A stretch of DNA of 64,000 nucleotides from Streptomyces sp. AV19 (GTDB taxonomy: Bacteria > Actinomycetota > Actinomycetes > Streptomycetales > Streptomycetaceae). The notes under the pieces are model-generated. The model did not search any database, was not told the origin of the DNA, and saw only the letters and a program-made list of their open reading frames with translations. The position numbers and the translations under genes are program-made. The number at the start of each line of letters is the position of its first letter. The stretch's first letter is position 1. Below are positions 34,241-41,156 of this stretch, in pieces. Location: the NCBI RefSeq assembly GCF_015999245.1, contig NZ_JAEAMR010000007.1:814973-878972 (forward strand), written 5' to 3'.

Positions 34241-34283
34241 CGGCTCCTGATCCGTATCGACCACTCGTACGGGCCAGGAGCCG
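34241..34283 (+). terminator. Two-part hairpin terminator after carboxypeptidase gene
   Basis: CGGCTCCTG / CAGGAGCCG (9 bp) encloses CCGTA / TACGG, and TTT follows. It lies 24 bases past the stop. Confidence 0.6.
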
Positions 34284-34441
34284 TTTCACGGCCACGGGCG
34301 GCCCCGGACGGCCCGTGCTAGCGTCGCGGGGTTCACGCGCGGCGGCCCCCGAGGGCCGGACCGTGACCCCGGACACTCCGGGGCACCGGGGGAATGCGTG
34401 AAAATGGGGGACCACCTCGGGGAGGACGGGGAGAAACCGCA

Positions 34442-36271
34442 GTGACCACCGTGGGCCCGGCGCGGGCCGGCAAACCGGAAGAACAGGACAGGGCAGGCGC
34501 CGCACGGACAGTGCCGGGCGCCCCTTCGTCATGGCCGGGGATCCGCGCGGCGCTGACCGGCACCGTGCCCGTCACGTTGTTCGTGGCCGCGGTGCTCCAC
34601 GTCGTCTGGCGGTTCGTCTTCGCCAACAGCGGCGGTGACCTCGCGGCCCAGGACGCCTGGGCCGAGTTCGCCCTCCAGCACCCCGCCTCGGCGTATAACC
34701 TCGCCTGGTACGGCGGCATGCACCCCGTCTCGTACAGCGCGATCTCGCCGTACCTGATGGCCCAGCTCGGCGTGCGCCCGACGATGATGATCGCGGGCAC
34801 CGTCTCGGCCGGGCTGATCGCCCTCCTCGTGGTGCGCAGCCGCGCGGTGCGGCGGCCGCTGTGGCCGTCCCTCTACGGCGCGTTCGCGATCTTCTGCAAC
34901 GCGATCTCCGGGCGGGTGACCTTCGCGCTCGGCGTGATGTTCGGCCTGGCCGCCGTCGCCATGGTCTTCGCCTGGCCGTCGCAGTGGCGCGCCGAGCGCA
35001 GACGGCGCTGGCTCCGGGCGGGTCTCGCGGCCCTGATGGCCGCCCTCGCGACGGCGTCCAGCCCGGTCGCGGGCCTGTACGTGGGCTTCGTCGCCGCCGC
35101 CCTGTGGCTGGGCAAGCGGCGGCCGGCGGCGTACGCGCTGGGGGTCACCCCGGTCGTGGTGGTCGGCCTGTCGGCGTGGCTCTTCCCGTTCTCCGGGCAG
35201 CAGCCGATGTCGGTCGCGTCGGTGATCCTGCCGCTGCTGAGCGGGGTCTTCGCGCTGGCCTTCACGCCGAAGGAGTGGCGGATCGTGCGCATAGCGGCCG
35301 GTCTGTACGTGGTCGGCGTGCTGCTGGTCTGGCTCATCCCCTCGCAGATCGGCACCAACATCTCGCGCCTCGGCATGGTCTTCGGCGGCGTGGTCCTCCT
35401 CGCCGCGCTCCAGGAGCAGAGGACCCCGCCGCGCTCGGAGTGGCTGCGCACCGGCCGCAAGTGGACCGCGACCGTCCTGGCCGTCGCCACGATCACGATC
35501 TGGCAGGGCGCCAACTCCACCGCCGACATCATTCACACCACCCCCGCCGCGTCCTGGGCGCGCGAGATGGCCCCGCTCGTGGACCGGCTCCAGAAGCTGG
35601 ACGCCGGGCGCGGCCGGGTCGAGGTCGTCCCCGCCCGCAGCCACCGCGAGGCGTCCGCGCTGGCCCCGCACGTCAACCTGGCCCGGGGCTGGAACCGGCA
35701 GGCCGACATGAAGCGGAACCCGCTCTTCTACAAGGAGGGCCTGCTCACCCCGGGGAGCTACCGCGACTGGCTCGACCGCTGGGCGGTCCACTACGTCGTC
35801 CTGCCGACCGACGAACCGGACCACGCCGCCGTCAAGGAGGCCGAGCTCGTCGCCAAGGGCCAGCCCTACCTGCAGCAGGTCTGGTCGGACGCCAACTGGC
35901 GGCTGTACGCGGTCAAGAACCCCACGCCGCTCGCCGCGGCCCCGGCGGAGGTACTGCGGGCCGACTCGGACGAGCTGACGATCAGCGTGAAGTCCGCCGG
36001 GCCGGTGCTCATCCGCATCCCGTACACGCCCTGGCTGGGCCTGGTGGACGAGGCCGGCAAGCCGGTCGAGCCGCCGAAGGCCGGGCCGAACGGCGAACCG
36101 CCGGTCAACGAGCTGGGCTGTCTGACGAAGCGGATCGACCAGGCGGCCGGGGACGACCGGCCCGAGGACGACTGGACGGTCCTCCACGCGCCGCACGCCG
36201 GCACGTACCGGATCGGCGCGCCGTACAAGCTGCCGCGCGGCACGGGCTGCCCGGACGATCTGGCGCGCTGA
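34442..36271 (+). CDS. Polytopic membrane protein with extracytoplasmic C-terminal domain
   Basis: A 609-residue protein with about ten to eleven hydrophobic helices in the first 370 residues (for example TVPVTLFVAAVLHVVWRFVF and GLIALLVVRSRAV). A soluble domain of about 240 residues follows, containing DRLQKLDAGRGRVEVVPARS and WAVHYVVLPTDEPDH. The layout, with an aromatic WYGGMHPVSYS loop after TM1, resembles GT-C-type or 6-pyruvoyl-like integral enzymes, but no catalytic motif is certain. GTG 34442 with GGGGAG 8 bases upstream is chosen over ATG 34394. It follows the carboxypeptidase gene and may act in envelope biogenesis; that is inference. Confidence 0.7.
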   Translation: MTTVGPARAGKPEEQDRAGAARTVPGAPSSWPGIRAALTGTVPVTLFVAAVLHVVWRFVFANSGGDLAAQDAWAEFALQHPASAYNLAWYGGMHPVSYSAISPYLMAQLGVRPTMMIAGTVSAGLIALLVVRSRAVRRPLWPSLYGAFAIFCNAISGRVTFALGVMFGLAAVAMVFAWPSQWRAERRRRWLRAGLAALMAALATASSPVAGLYVGFVAAALWLGKRRPAAYALGVTPVVVVGLSAWLFPFSGQQPMSVASVILPLLSGVFALAFTPKEWRIVRIAAGLYVVGVLLVWLIPSQIGTNISRLGMVFGGVVLLAALQEQRTPPRSEWLRTGRKWTATVLAVATITIWQGANSTADIIHTTPAASWAREMAPLVDRLQKLDAGRGRVEVVPARSHREASALAPHVNLARGWNRQADMKRNPLFYKEGLLTPGSYRDWLDRWAVHYVVLPTDEPDHAAVKEAELVAKGQPYLQQVWSDANWRLYAVKNPTPLAAAPAEVLRADSDELTISVKSAGPVLIRIPYTPWLGLVDEAGKPVEPPKAGPNGEPPVNELGCLTKRIDQAAGDDRPEDDWTVLHAPHAGTYRIGAPYKLPRGTGCPDDLAR

Positions 36272-36394
36272 TCACCCGTTCGACCGCGCGTGACGTGCGG
36301 TGGGTGCGGAACGCCGGTTCGCTCGAAGTGCGCGGAACCTCCCACCTGCTGCGGCACATCGGTGTGCCGCGTCCGCGCGCACGGAGGAACGAGC

Positions 36395-36949
36395 ATGCGT
36401 ACTGCACGAGTGCTGGCCGGCGCCGTCCTGACCATAGCCGTGGCCGGGCTGCCCTGCGCCCCCGCCTTCGCCGGGGACTTCGAGAAGCTGGAGATCGAAC
36501 CGAGTGCCGCCACATCGGGCGCGACGGTCACGGTGAGCACCCTCGCCTGCGGCAAGCAGGGCGTCGGTACGGGTGATGCCAGTGCGGTGGGAGGTCCCTC
36601 CGCGTTCCAGCTCAAGCCGGAGACCCATAAGGAGCTGGTGATCGGCCAGTTCAAGATCCCCGATGTGGCGAAGGCCGGTACGTACGGCATCGGGGTCAAG
36701 TGCAAGAACGGCAAGGAGGCCACGGGTGACGTGGTCGTCGGCACCGGCGGTTCGGGCAAGCCCAGCGCCGCGCCGAGCATGCCGGGCAAGGCGGTCAGTC
36801 CCCCCAAGGGGCCGGTGAAGACCGGCGCCGGCGGCACCAGCGAGGGCTCGGGAACGTCCGAGATCATCGCCGGGGCGGCGGTCCTGGCCACCGCGGCGGT
36901 GGGCGGGACGCTGTTCCTGCGTCGCCGCTCGGGCGGCGGCCGGGCCTGA
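36395..36949 (+). CDS. Secreted, C-terminally membrane-anchored protein (likely sortase-neighbour)
   Basis: A 184-residue protein. It has a Sec signal (MRTARVLAGAVLTIAVAGLP ... AFA), then a small beta-domain (LEIEPSAATSGATVTVSTLA ... YGIGVKCKNGKEATG) with two cysteines, a Gly/Pro/Ser linker, a hydrophobic helix (IIAGAAVLATAAVGGTLFL) and a basic tail RRRSGGGRA. This end looks like a sorting signal, but no LPxTG or LAxTG pentapeptide is visible; GSGTSE precedes the helix. ACGGAGGAA precedes the ATG. A class F sortase gene follows after a large palindrome, so the pair may work together. Confidence 0.75.
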   Translation: MRTARVLAGAVLTIAVAGLPCAPAFAGDFEKLEIEPSAATSGATVTVSTLACGKQGVGTGDASAVGGPSAFQLKPETHKELVIGQFKIPDVAKAGTYGIGVKCKNGKEATGDVVVGTGGSGKPSAAPSMPGKAVSPPKGPVKTGAGGTSEGSGTSEIIAGAAVLATAAVGGTLFLRRRSGGGRA

Positions 36950-36955
36950 GCGGTT

Positions 36956-36989
36956 CCGGTTCCCGGCCGCCGCGGCGGCCGGGAACCGG
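36956..36989. terminator. 34-base perfect palindrome between anchored protein and sortase
   Basis: CCGGTTCCCGGCCGCC and its exact complement meet with no spacer, giving a 15-bp RNA stem with a 4-base loop. It lies 7 bases after one stop and 28 before the next ATG, so it may attenuate sortase expression. Confidence 0.7.
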
Positions 36990-37016
36990 GCCCCGCTCCG
37001 CGGAGGACTGACTCCG

Positions 37017-38042
37017 ATGCCTTTCACACGTGTCACCGCAGCGGCTCTGCTCCTCGCGGCCGGCGCCTTCACCGGAACCTGGCTCATGGACACCGGCGCG
37101 AGGGCCCCCGCGCCGCCGCCCCAGCCGTCGCCCTCGGAGGCGTTCGCCTCCCACGGCGCGCTCACACCGCGCCACCGCGAGTCCCTGGTCCGGCCGCTGC
37201 CGCCCGCGACCCCGGTGCGCCTGCGCATACCCGAGATACGCGTCGACGCGCCGCTGCTCGGTCTCCGGCTGCTCCCGGACGGGTCGTTGGCGACCCCGCC
37301 GGTCAACGACCGCAATATCGCGGGCTGGTACGCGGCGGGTACGCGCCCGGGCGCCATCGGTACGGCGGTCGTGGCGGGGCACGTCGACACCCCGGACGGC
37401 CCGGCCGTCTTCTACAACCTCGGCGCCCTGAAGAAGGGCAACTCGGTGGAGGTCGTGCGCGTCGACGGCCGCACCGCCGTCTTCACGATCGACGCGATCG
37501 AGGTGTACGGGCGGGACGACTTCCCGTCACGGAAGGTGTACGGAGCCTCCGGGCGGCCGGAGTTGAGGGTGATCACGTGCGGGGGCGGCTTCTCGGAGGA
37601 GGAGCGGGCGTATCTGGGGAATGTGGTGGTGTACGCGCACCTGACGGAGGTGGTGGGGGGTGGCGGCGGCAACCGCCGCCCGGCCTCGGGGACTCCGGGG
37701 GTGTCCGGTGCCCCGGGCGCTTCCAGCGCCTCCACCGGTTCCAGCGCGACGAGGGCTCCCGGTGCGCCGAGCGCTCCGGTCGTGCCGAGCGCCTCCGGCC
37801 CGTACAGAGCCCCTGGAGCTTCCAGGGTTTCCGGGGGTGGTGGGGGTGGCGGGGGTGGTAGAGCTGGCGGGGCTTCTGGTGCGACCGGAGCTCCGAGAGC
37901 CTCGAAGGCTCCGGGGGGTCCGAAGGCTTCGGGGGCTCCTAGGGCTCCTAGGGCTCCTAGGGCTTCCAGGGTTCCCGGGGCTTCCGGGGCATCCCCCAAG
38001 GCATCACCCAGGGCGGACATTCGTGGGGGCGGGCGTGGATGA
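37017..38042 (+). CDS. Class F sortase with collagen-like C-terminal extension
   Basis: A 341-residue sortase. An N-terminal membrane anchor (FTRVTAAALLLAAGAFTGTW) precedes the catalytic domain at residues 60-210. The His lies in VVAGHVDTPDG, the Cys in RVITCGGGF, and the domain ends NVVVYAHLTEV, where class F enzymes normally stop. Here about 130 more residues follow: Gly/Ala/Pro/Ser/Arg-rich with runs of glycine and APRAPRAP or GASGA units. Underlying DNA is repetitive (CTAGGGCTC repeats near 37938-37970). The tail may be a wall-spanning stalk or a recent repeat expansion. GGAGG lies upstream of the ATG. Confidence 0.85.
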   Translation: MPFTRVTAAALLLAAGAFTGTWLMDTGARAPAPPPQPSPSEAFASHGALTPRHRESLVRPLPPATPVRLRIPEIRVDAPLLGLRLLPDGSLATPPVNDRNIAGWYAAGTRPGAIGTAVVAGHVDTPDGPAVFYNLGALKKGNSVEVVRVDGRTAVFTIDAIEVYGRDDFPSRKVYGASGRPELRVITCGGGFSEEERAYLGNVVVYAHLTEVVGGGGGNRRPASGTPGVSGAPGASSASTGSSATRAPGAPSAPVVPSASGPYRAPGASRVSGGGGGGGGGRAGGASGATGAPRASKAPGGPKASGAPRAPRAPRASRVPGASGASPKASPRADIRGGGRG

Positions 38043-38080
38043 GGGTGGGTGGGGCGGCATGGTGCTTGGCCGGCTTCCCC

Positions 38081-38413
38081 TTTCGTCTCGGGCCCTTCGG
38101 GCCCAAAGATGGCCGGCTACGGGAGGGGGGAGGGCCGGGGCCGGCTCGCGGGTGCGGGCCGGGGGGTGTCTGGCGGAGAGGGCTGAGCCTGCCGCGCAGT
38201 GCGGTGGCCGTGTGGTCGTTGAATATGCAATTGCGGGCGAAATGGTGCGGCGGACCCCGGGTGCCCGGCGCCCTCGCGCACCAAATCGCCCGCAAGCAGG
38301 GGGCGGGCCAAGCTGCTGCCGTGTCCCGTGTCCCGCGCTCGGCAACGTGCATCGGCCCGGCCCCCTCCGTCGCCGTAGCCCGCCTCTTTGGGCCCGAAGG
38401 GCCCGAGACGAAA
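38081..38413. repeat. Nested inverted-repeat element (about 333 bp)
   Basis: Outer arms of about 58 bases (38081-38138 and 38356-38413) are near-exact inverted copies; the first 29 bases, TTTCGTCTCGGGCCCTTCGG onward, match perfectly. An inner pair, TTGCGGGCGAAATGGTGCG (38231-38249) and its complement at 38277-38295, matches 17 of 19. The element has no open frame of note and an AT-rich spot (GAATATGCAATTG) in the centre. No target-site duplication is evident. It could be a MITE-like remnant or a large folded RNA/cruciform. Confidence 0.7.
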
Positions 38414-38536
38414 CGGTTGGTTGACAGAGCGCAATGCCGCCCCACCGGGCAGCGGCCCGCCGTACGTTCACTCAAGAGCGGGAACCCGGCCGCTTGCCGC
38501 ACGGGGCGGGGGCGGCCCGCGCGTACCCTCCGCGCC

Positions 38537-39271
38537 ATGACAGCAGGACGGATTGGCAAGCTCCCGCCCACGTGGCGCTACTGCGGCAATCAGGTCAAGC
38601 TCTGGCGCTTCCGGGCCGGGGTGAGCCGGGAGGAGCTGGCCAAGGAGGCCAACTACACGATCGAGACCGTGAAGGCGATGGAGCAGGGGAGACGGCGTCC
38701 GACGCCGCGCCTGCTCCAGGTCGCGGACGAACTGTGCGGGGCGCAGGGGATGTTGCTCGCGGCGCTGGGGTACCTGATGCCGGAGCCGTACGAGCCGGAC
38801 GCCAAGGTGTTCGTGGACGCGGAGGCCCAGGCGGTCGCTGTGTCCTCCTACCAGACGATGCACATCCCCGGTTTGCTGCAGACCGAGGAATACGCACGGG
38901 CCTTGATGAGTACGGCCTGGCCGCCCGTGGATGACGAGGTGATCGAGCAGCGTGTGGCGGGACGAATGCAGCGGCAGGCGAAGGTCACGAGTAAGCCGCT
39001 CGCGGTCTTCAACTTCGTGATTCACGAGTGCGCTCTGCGCATGGGCGTCGGCGGACCGATGGTGATGAAGCGGCAGTTGCTGCGACTTCTCGACGCATCG
39101 GCGCTTCCCAACGTCCTGATCCAGGTGCTGCCCATCCCGTTGGGCCATGGGGGACTGGGCGGCCCATTCGTCCTCCTTGAGACGGAGGATCACGAGCACT
39201 TCGGGTATGTGGAAGGTCAGGAGACCCATGTGATGCACACCGGAGTGGAGACGGTCGGCAACCTGACGTAG
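38537..39271 (+). CDS. XRE/DUF5753 regulator truncated by an in-frame TAG
   Basis: The readable part is 244 residues. The HTH is at about 18-65 (QVKLWRFRAGVSREELAKEA, YTIETVKAMEQGRRRPTP), followed by DUF5753 (YQTMHIPGLLQTEEYARALM, NVLIQVLPIPLGHGG, HEHFGYVEGQETHVMHT). It ends ETVGNLT at TAG 39269-39271. The same frame continues directly with RYGMLRAKALSVADS and so on to a TGA at 39350, which is the normal family C-terminus (SQRYGxLRxxAL...). A CAG to TAG change is the simplest explanation. A TACCCT 7 bases before the ATG suggests leaderless transcription. Confidence 0.85.
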   Translation: MTAGRIGKLPPTWRYCGNQVKLWRFRAGVSREELAKEANYTIETVKAMEQGRRRPTPRLLQVADELCGAQGMLLAALGYLMPEPYEPDAKVFVDAEAQAVAVSSYQTMHIPGLLQTEEYARALMSTAWPPVDDEVIEQRVAGRMQRQAKVTSKPLAVFNFVIHECALRMGVGGPMVMKRQLLRLLDASALPNVLIQVLPIPLGHGGLGGPFVLLETEDHEHFGYVEGQETHVMHTGVETVGNLT

Positions 39272-39352
39272 CGGTACGGCATGCTTCGGGCGAAGGCGCT
39301 GAGTGTCGCCGACTCGATCAGGTTCATCAAAGAGGTGCTGGAGGAACTGTGA
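39272..39352 (+). pseudogene. Cut-off 3' end of the XRE/DUF5753 gene
   Basis: In frame with the preceding gene, this encodes RYGMLRAKALSVADSIRF, then IKEVLEEL and a TGA stop. It is the conserved final helix pair of DUF5753 proteins. Its TGA overlaps the DUF397 start as GTGA, showing the original gene end. Confidence 0.75.
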
Positions 39353-39531
39353 GAGCCGAACCTGCCTGGCACAAGTCGAGTTACAGCGGAAATGTGGGGA
39401 ACGACTGCCTGGAGATATGTCCTCGTGCGGAGGCCGTCCACGTCCGGGACTCGAAGCTCAGGGCCACTCCCCAACTCGCCTTCCCCGCCCCCACCTGGGC
39501 CGCTTTCATAGCGGCCGTCCCCGACGCTTGA
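39349..39531 (+). CDS. DUF397 family protein
   Basis: A 60-residue protein: PAWHKSSYSGNVGNDCLEIC, then VHVRDSKLRATPQLAF and WAAFIAAVPDA. The GTG start overlaps the TGA stop of the original XRE frame by 4 bases, so translation was coupled; with the TAG at 39269 ribosomes should stop 80 bases early unless the TAG is read through. GGTGCTGGAGGA upstream could serve as an independent ribosome-binding site. Confidence 0.88.
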   Translation: MRAEPAWHKSSYSGNVGNDCLEICPRAEAVHVRDSKLRATPQLAFPAPTWAAFIAAVPDA

Positions 39532-39698
39532 GCTCCGGGATACGGGCGTCGAGACCCGAGACGCCTTTCCAAGGAATGGTTGGTGAGGTTGAACCCACCC
39601 ACCCACCCTCCCAACTCGCTTGCATGCCCGCCCGTATGACAATTTGTGATCGAGTCGCGACGCCCCGCGCGGGCCGTGTAGCGTGCGCAGCAACAAAC

Positions 39699-39745
39699 GA
39701 CCCCCGCCGGTGTTAGCCGCACCGAACGGGGGTCTGACCATCAAG
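39699..39745 (+). ncRNA. Structured 5' leader shared with the paralog at 19.7 kb
   Basis: An 8-bp stem GACCCCCG/CGGGGGTC, a small internal loop and CGGTG/CACCG close the loop TTAGCCG (39699-39734). TGACCATCAAG follows, then GAGAT...ATCTC flanks the AAGGGA ribosome-binding site at 39757-39762. The order hairpin, TGAyCATCAAG, small stem is the same as at 19675-19736, although the stem bases differ. That is covariation-like evidence for a functional RNA. Confidence 0.5.
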
Positions 39746-39769
39746 AGATCCAAGATAAGGGAAATCTCC

Positions 39770-40669
39770 GTGGCTATGGCCAACTCTAGCGCTGCCCCGT
39801 GCCCGCCCGCTCCCCCGATGGCCTCCCCCGGCTTCGGAAAGCGGTCCGCACCCCACCAAGCCCCCCGTTCCCGTGCGGACTTCGCACACCTGCCCGCCCG
39901 CGAGGCGTCCATCGCCGCGTACATCGACCGTCTCCCCGAGGGTGCGGCCATTGACGTGAAGACGCTCGCGAAGGAGATTCCCGACTATGGCCAGCAGGCC
40001 GTCGGGACGGCCCTCCGCAACCTCTCCGAGGTGGGCCACCTCCGCCGCTTCCGTGAGCGGCGCGGCGACGGAGCGACGCAGTGGGTGTCGCGCACGTACT
40101 TCTCGCGGACGCCGCGCGACGACGCCTGGTGGGAGACGTTCCGGCGCGGGGACGTCCCGGCGGAGGAGCCGCCCCCGAAGCCGCAAAGGCCCGAACGTTC
40201 CACCGCCTACGCCGCGTTGGCGGCCCTCGGCCGGGTCGACCCGCGCATGATGCTCTCTGCGGCCGAGTGCGAGGCCCTGGAATCCCTGGCCGAGGAATGG
40301 TTCGCCCGGGGTGCCACCGCTCAAGAGCTCACCCACGCACTCACCACCGGCCTGCCGACTCCCGTGCACAGCCCGGGCGCCTTCGCCCGCCGTCGGCTGC
40401 GGGACAAGATGCCGCCGGAAAGGGCCCCCGAACCCACCCCAACTCCCCGTCGCGTCCCGGAATGTACGGGCTGTGGCCGCCCCGGCCCGCCGGAAGCGCT
40501 CCCCGGTGGCCTGTGCCGCCTCTGCCGGGGCGAACCGGCCGCCACCGTGCAGCCGCCGGAGGACGGGGACTCGCTCGCGGCCGTGGGATTCGCCGAACTC
40601 ATGCAGGAGATGCGGAGCACGATCCGGGAGCAGCGGGGTAAAGCGATTGGCCCCAAGGGCAGTTGTTGA
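39770..40669 (+). CDS. Winged-helix DNA-binding protein with C-terminal zinc ribbon (paralog B)
   Basis: A 299-residue protein. The winged helix (AAYIDRLPEGAAIDVKTLAK, QAVGTALRNLSEVGHLRRFR) is followed by a WWETFRRGD segment, a helical region (LAALGRVDPRMMLSAAECEA) and a CTGC...CRLC zinc knuckle. It has the same domain order as the 19739 gene. GTG 39770 has AAGGGA 7 bases upstream and is preferred over ATG 39776. It lies downstream of an XRE/DUF397 pair, again as with paralog A. Function unknown; a regulator controlled by its leader is plausible. Confidence 0.7.
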   Translation: MAMANSSAAPCPPAPPMASPGFGKRSAPHQAPRSRADFAHLPAREASIAAYIDRLPEGAAIDVKTLAKEIPDYGQQAVGTALRNLSEVGHLRRFRERRGDGATQWVSRTYFSRTPRDDAWWETFRRGDVPAEEPPPKPQRPERSTAYAALAALGRVDPRMMLSAAECEALESLAEEWFARGATAQELTHALTTGLPTPVHSPGAFARRRLRDKMPPERAPEPTPTPRRVPECTGCGRPGPPEALPGGLCRLCRGEPAATVQPPEDGDSLAAVGFAELMQEMRSTIREQRGKAIGPKGSC

Positions 40670-40737
40670 ACCGGTAAGGTCTGCGTCGACGGCTTCGGTC
40701 GGCGGCCGCCTTTCGGGGCGTGGCCGTTGCGCGCAGT

Positions 40738-40756
40738 GCCCCCTGCCATGGGGGGC
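40738..40756 (+). terminator. Hairpin after winged-helix paralog B
   Basis: GCCCCC-TGCCATG-GGGGGC followed by TTTGT, 69 bases past the stop. Confidence 0.5.
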
Positions 40757-40824
40757 TTTGTCCGCCCTCCCTGTCGGGGGGCTCGCACACAGCGAGCTAA
40801 CTCCGAAAGGAAGGACGGCCGCAC

Positions 40825-40968
40825 TTGAGCCGTCACAGGAAGGCGAAGGACTGGACACACATGCGGAGCCAACTCCGCTGGACCAGCCGCTTCGTGGCGG
40901 TCCCGATTCTCGGGACCGCTCTTGCGAAGCTCGTCCAGTGGTGGTTGGAGGTGAGGTTCGGACTGTAG
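40825..40968 (+). CDS. Small basic/hydrophobic peptide (47 aa)
   Basis: From TTG 40825, with AGGAAGGA 9 bases upstream, the frame encodes LSRHRKAKDWTHMRSQLRWT, then SRFVAVPILGTALAKLVQWW and LEVRFGL. ATG 40861 with GAAGGA upstream is an alternative 35-residue start. The product has a basic N-terminus and one hydrophobic amphipathic helix, as in small membrane peptides or type I toxin-like peptides. A perfect hairpin sits inside the coding part and a terminator follows at once. No family is recognised. Confidence 0.45.
   Translation: MSRHRKAKDWTHMRSQLRWTSRFVAVPILGTALAKLVQWWLEVRFGL
40897..40919 (+). other. Perfect hairpin inside the small peptide gene
   Basis: GCGGTCCCGA-TTC-TCGGGACCGC: a 10-bp stem with a 3-base loop. 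Such a stable stem within a 144-base frame may slow ribosomes or indicate that the transcript works as RNA. Confidence 0.5.
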
Positions 40969-40969
40969 G

Positions 40970-40994
40970 CCCTCAGCATCCAGCTTGCTGAGGG
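40970..40994 (+). terminator. Terminator after small peptide gene
   Basis: CCCTCAGCA-TCCAGCT-TGCTGAGGG, 9-bp stem starting 2 bases after the TAG. Confidence 0.65.
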
Positions 40995-41093
40995 ACCACA
41001 GAGTCCTTCCCTTTAAGGGGCCCGTCGCCGTCTCTCCGCGTGGTGGCGGGCTCCGCTGCCGTTTGCCCCCGGCAGCAGGTCACGCGCCCGTTT

Positions 41094-41130
41094 CCGGGTG
41101 CGCTTCCCGGATGCACGGTACCGCACCCGG
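41094..41130. terminator. Hairpin between small peptide and convergent recQ
   Basis: CCGGGTGCG / CGCACCCGG, 9-bp stem with a 19-base loop, 27 bases past the recQ stop on its strand. Confidence 0.5.
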
Positions 41131-41156
41131 GGCGATCGAGTCAGCCGTAGCGCCTC

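Noticed and set aside
30873..34532. A 1219-codon minus-strand open frame covering the carboxypeptidase gene
   Set aside because: Only the first-used part (GPP34, start 31649) has a domain, a ribosome-binding site and normal composition. The rest is antisense to a clear D-Ala-D-Ala carboxypeptidase and open only through GC bias.
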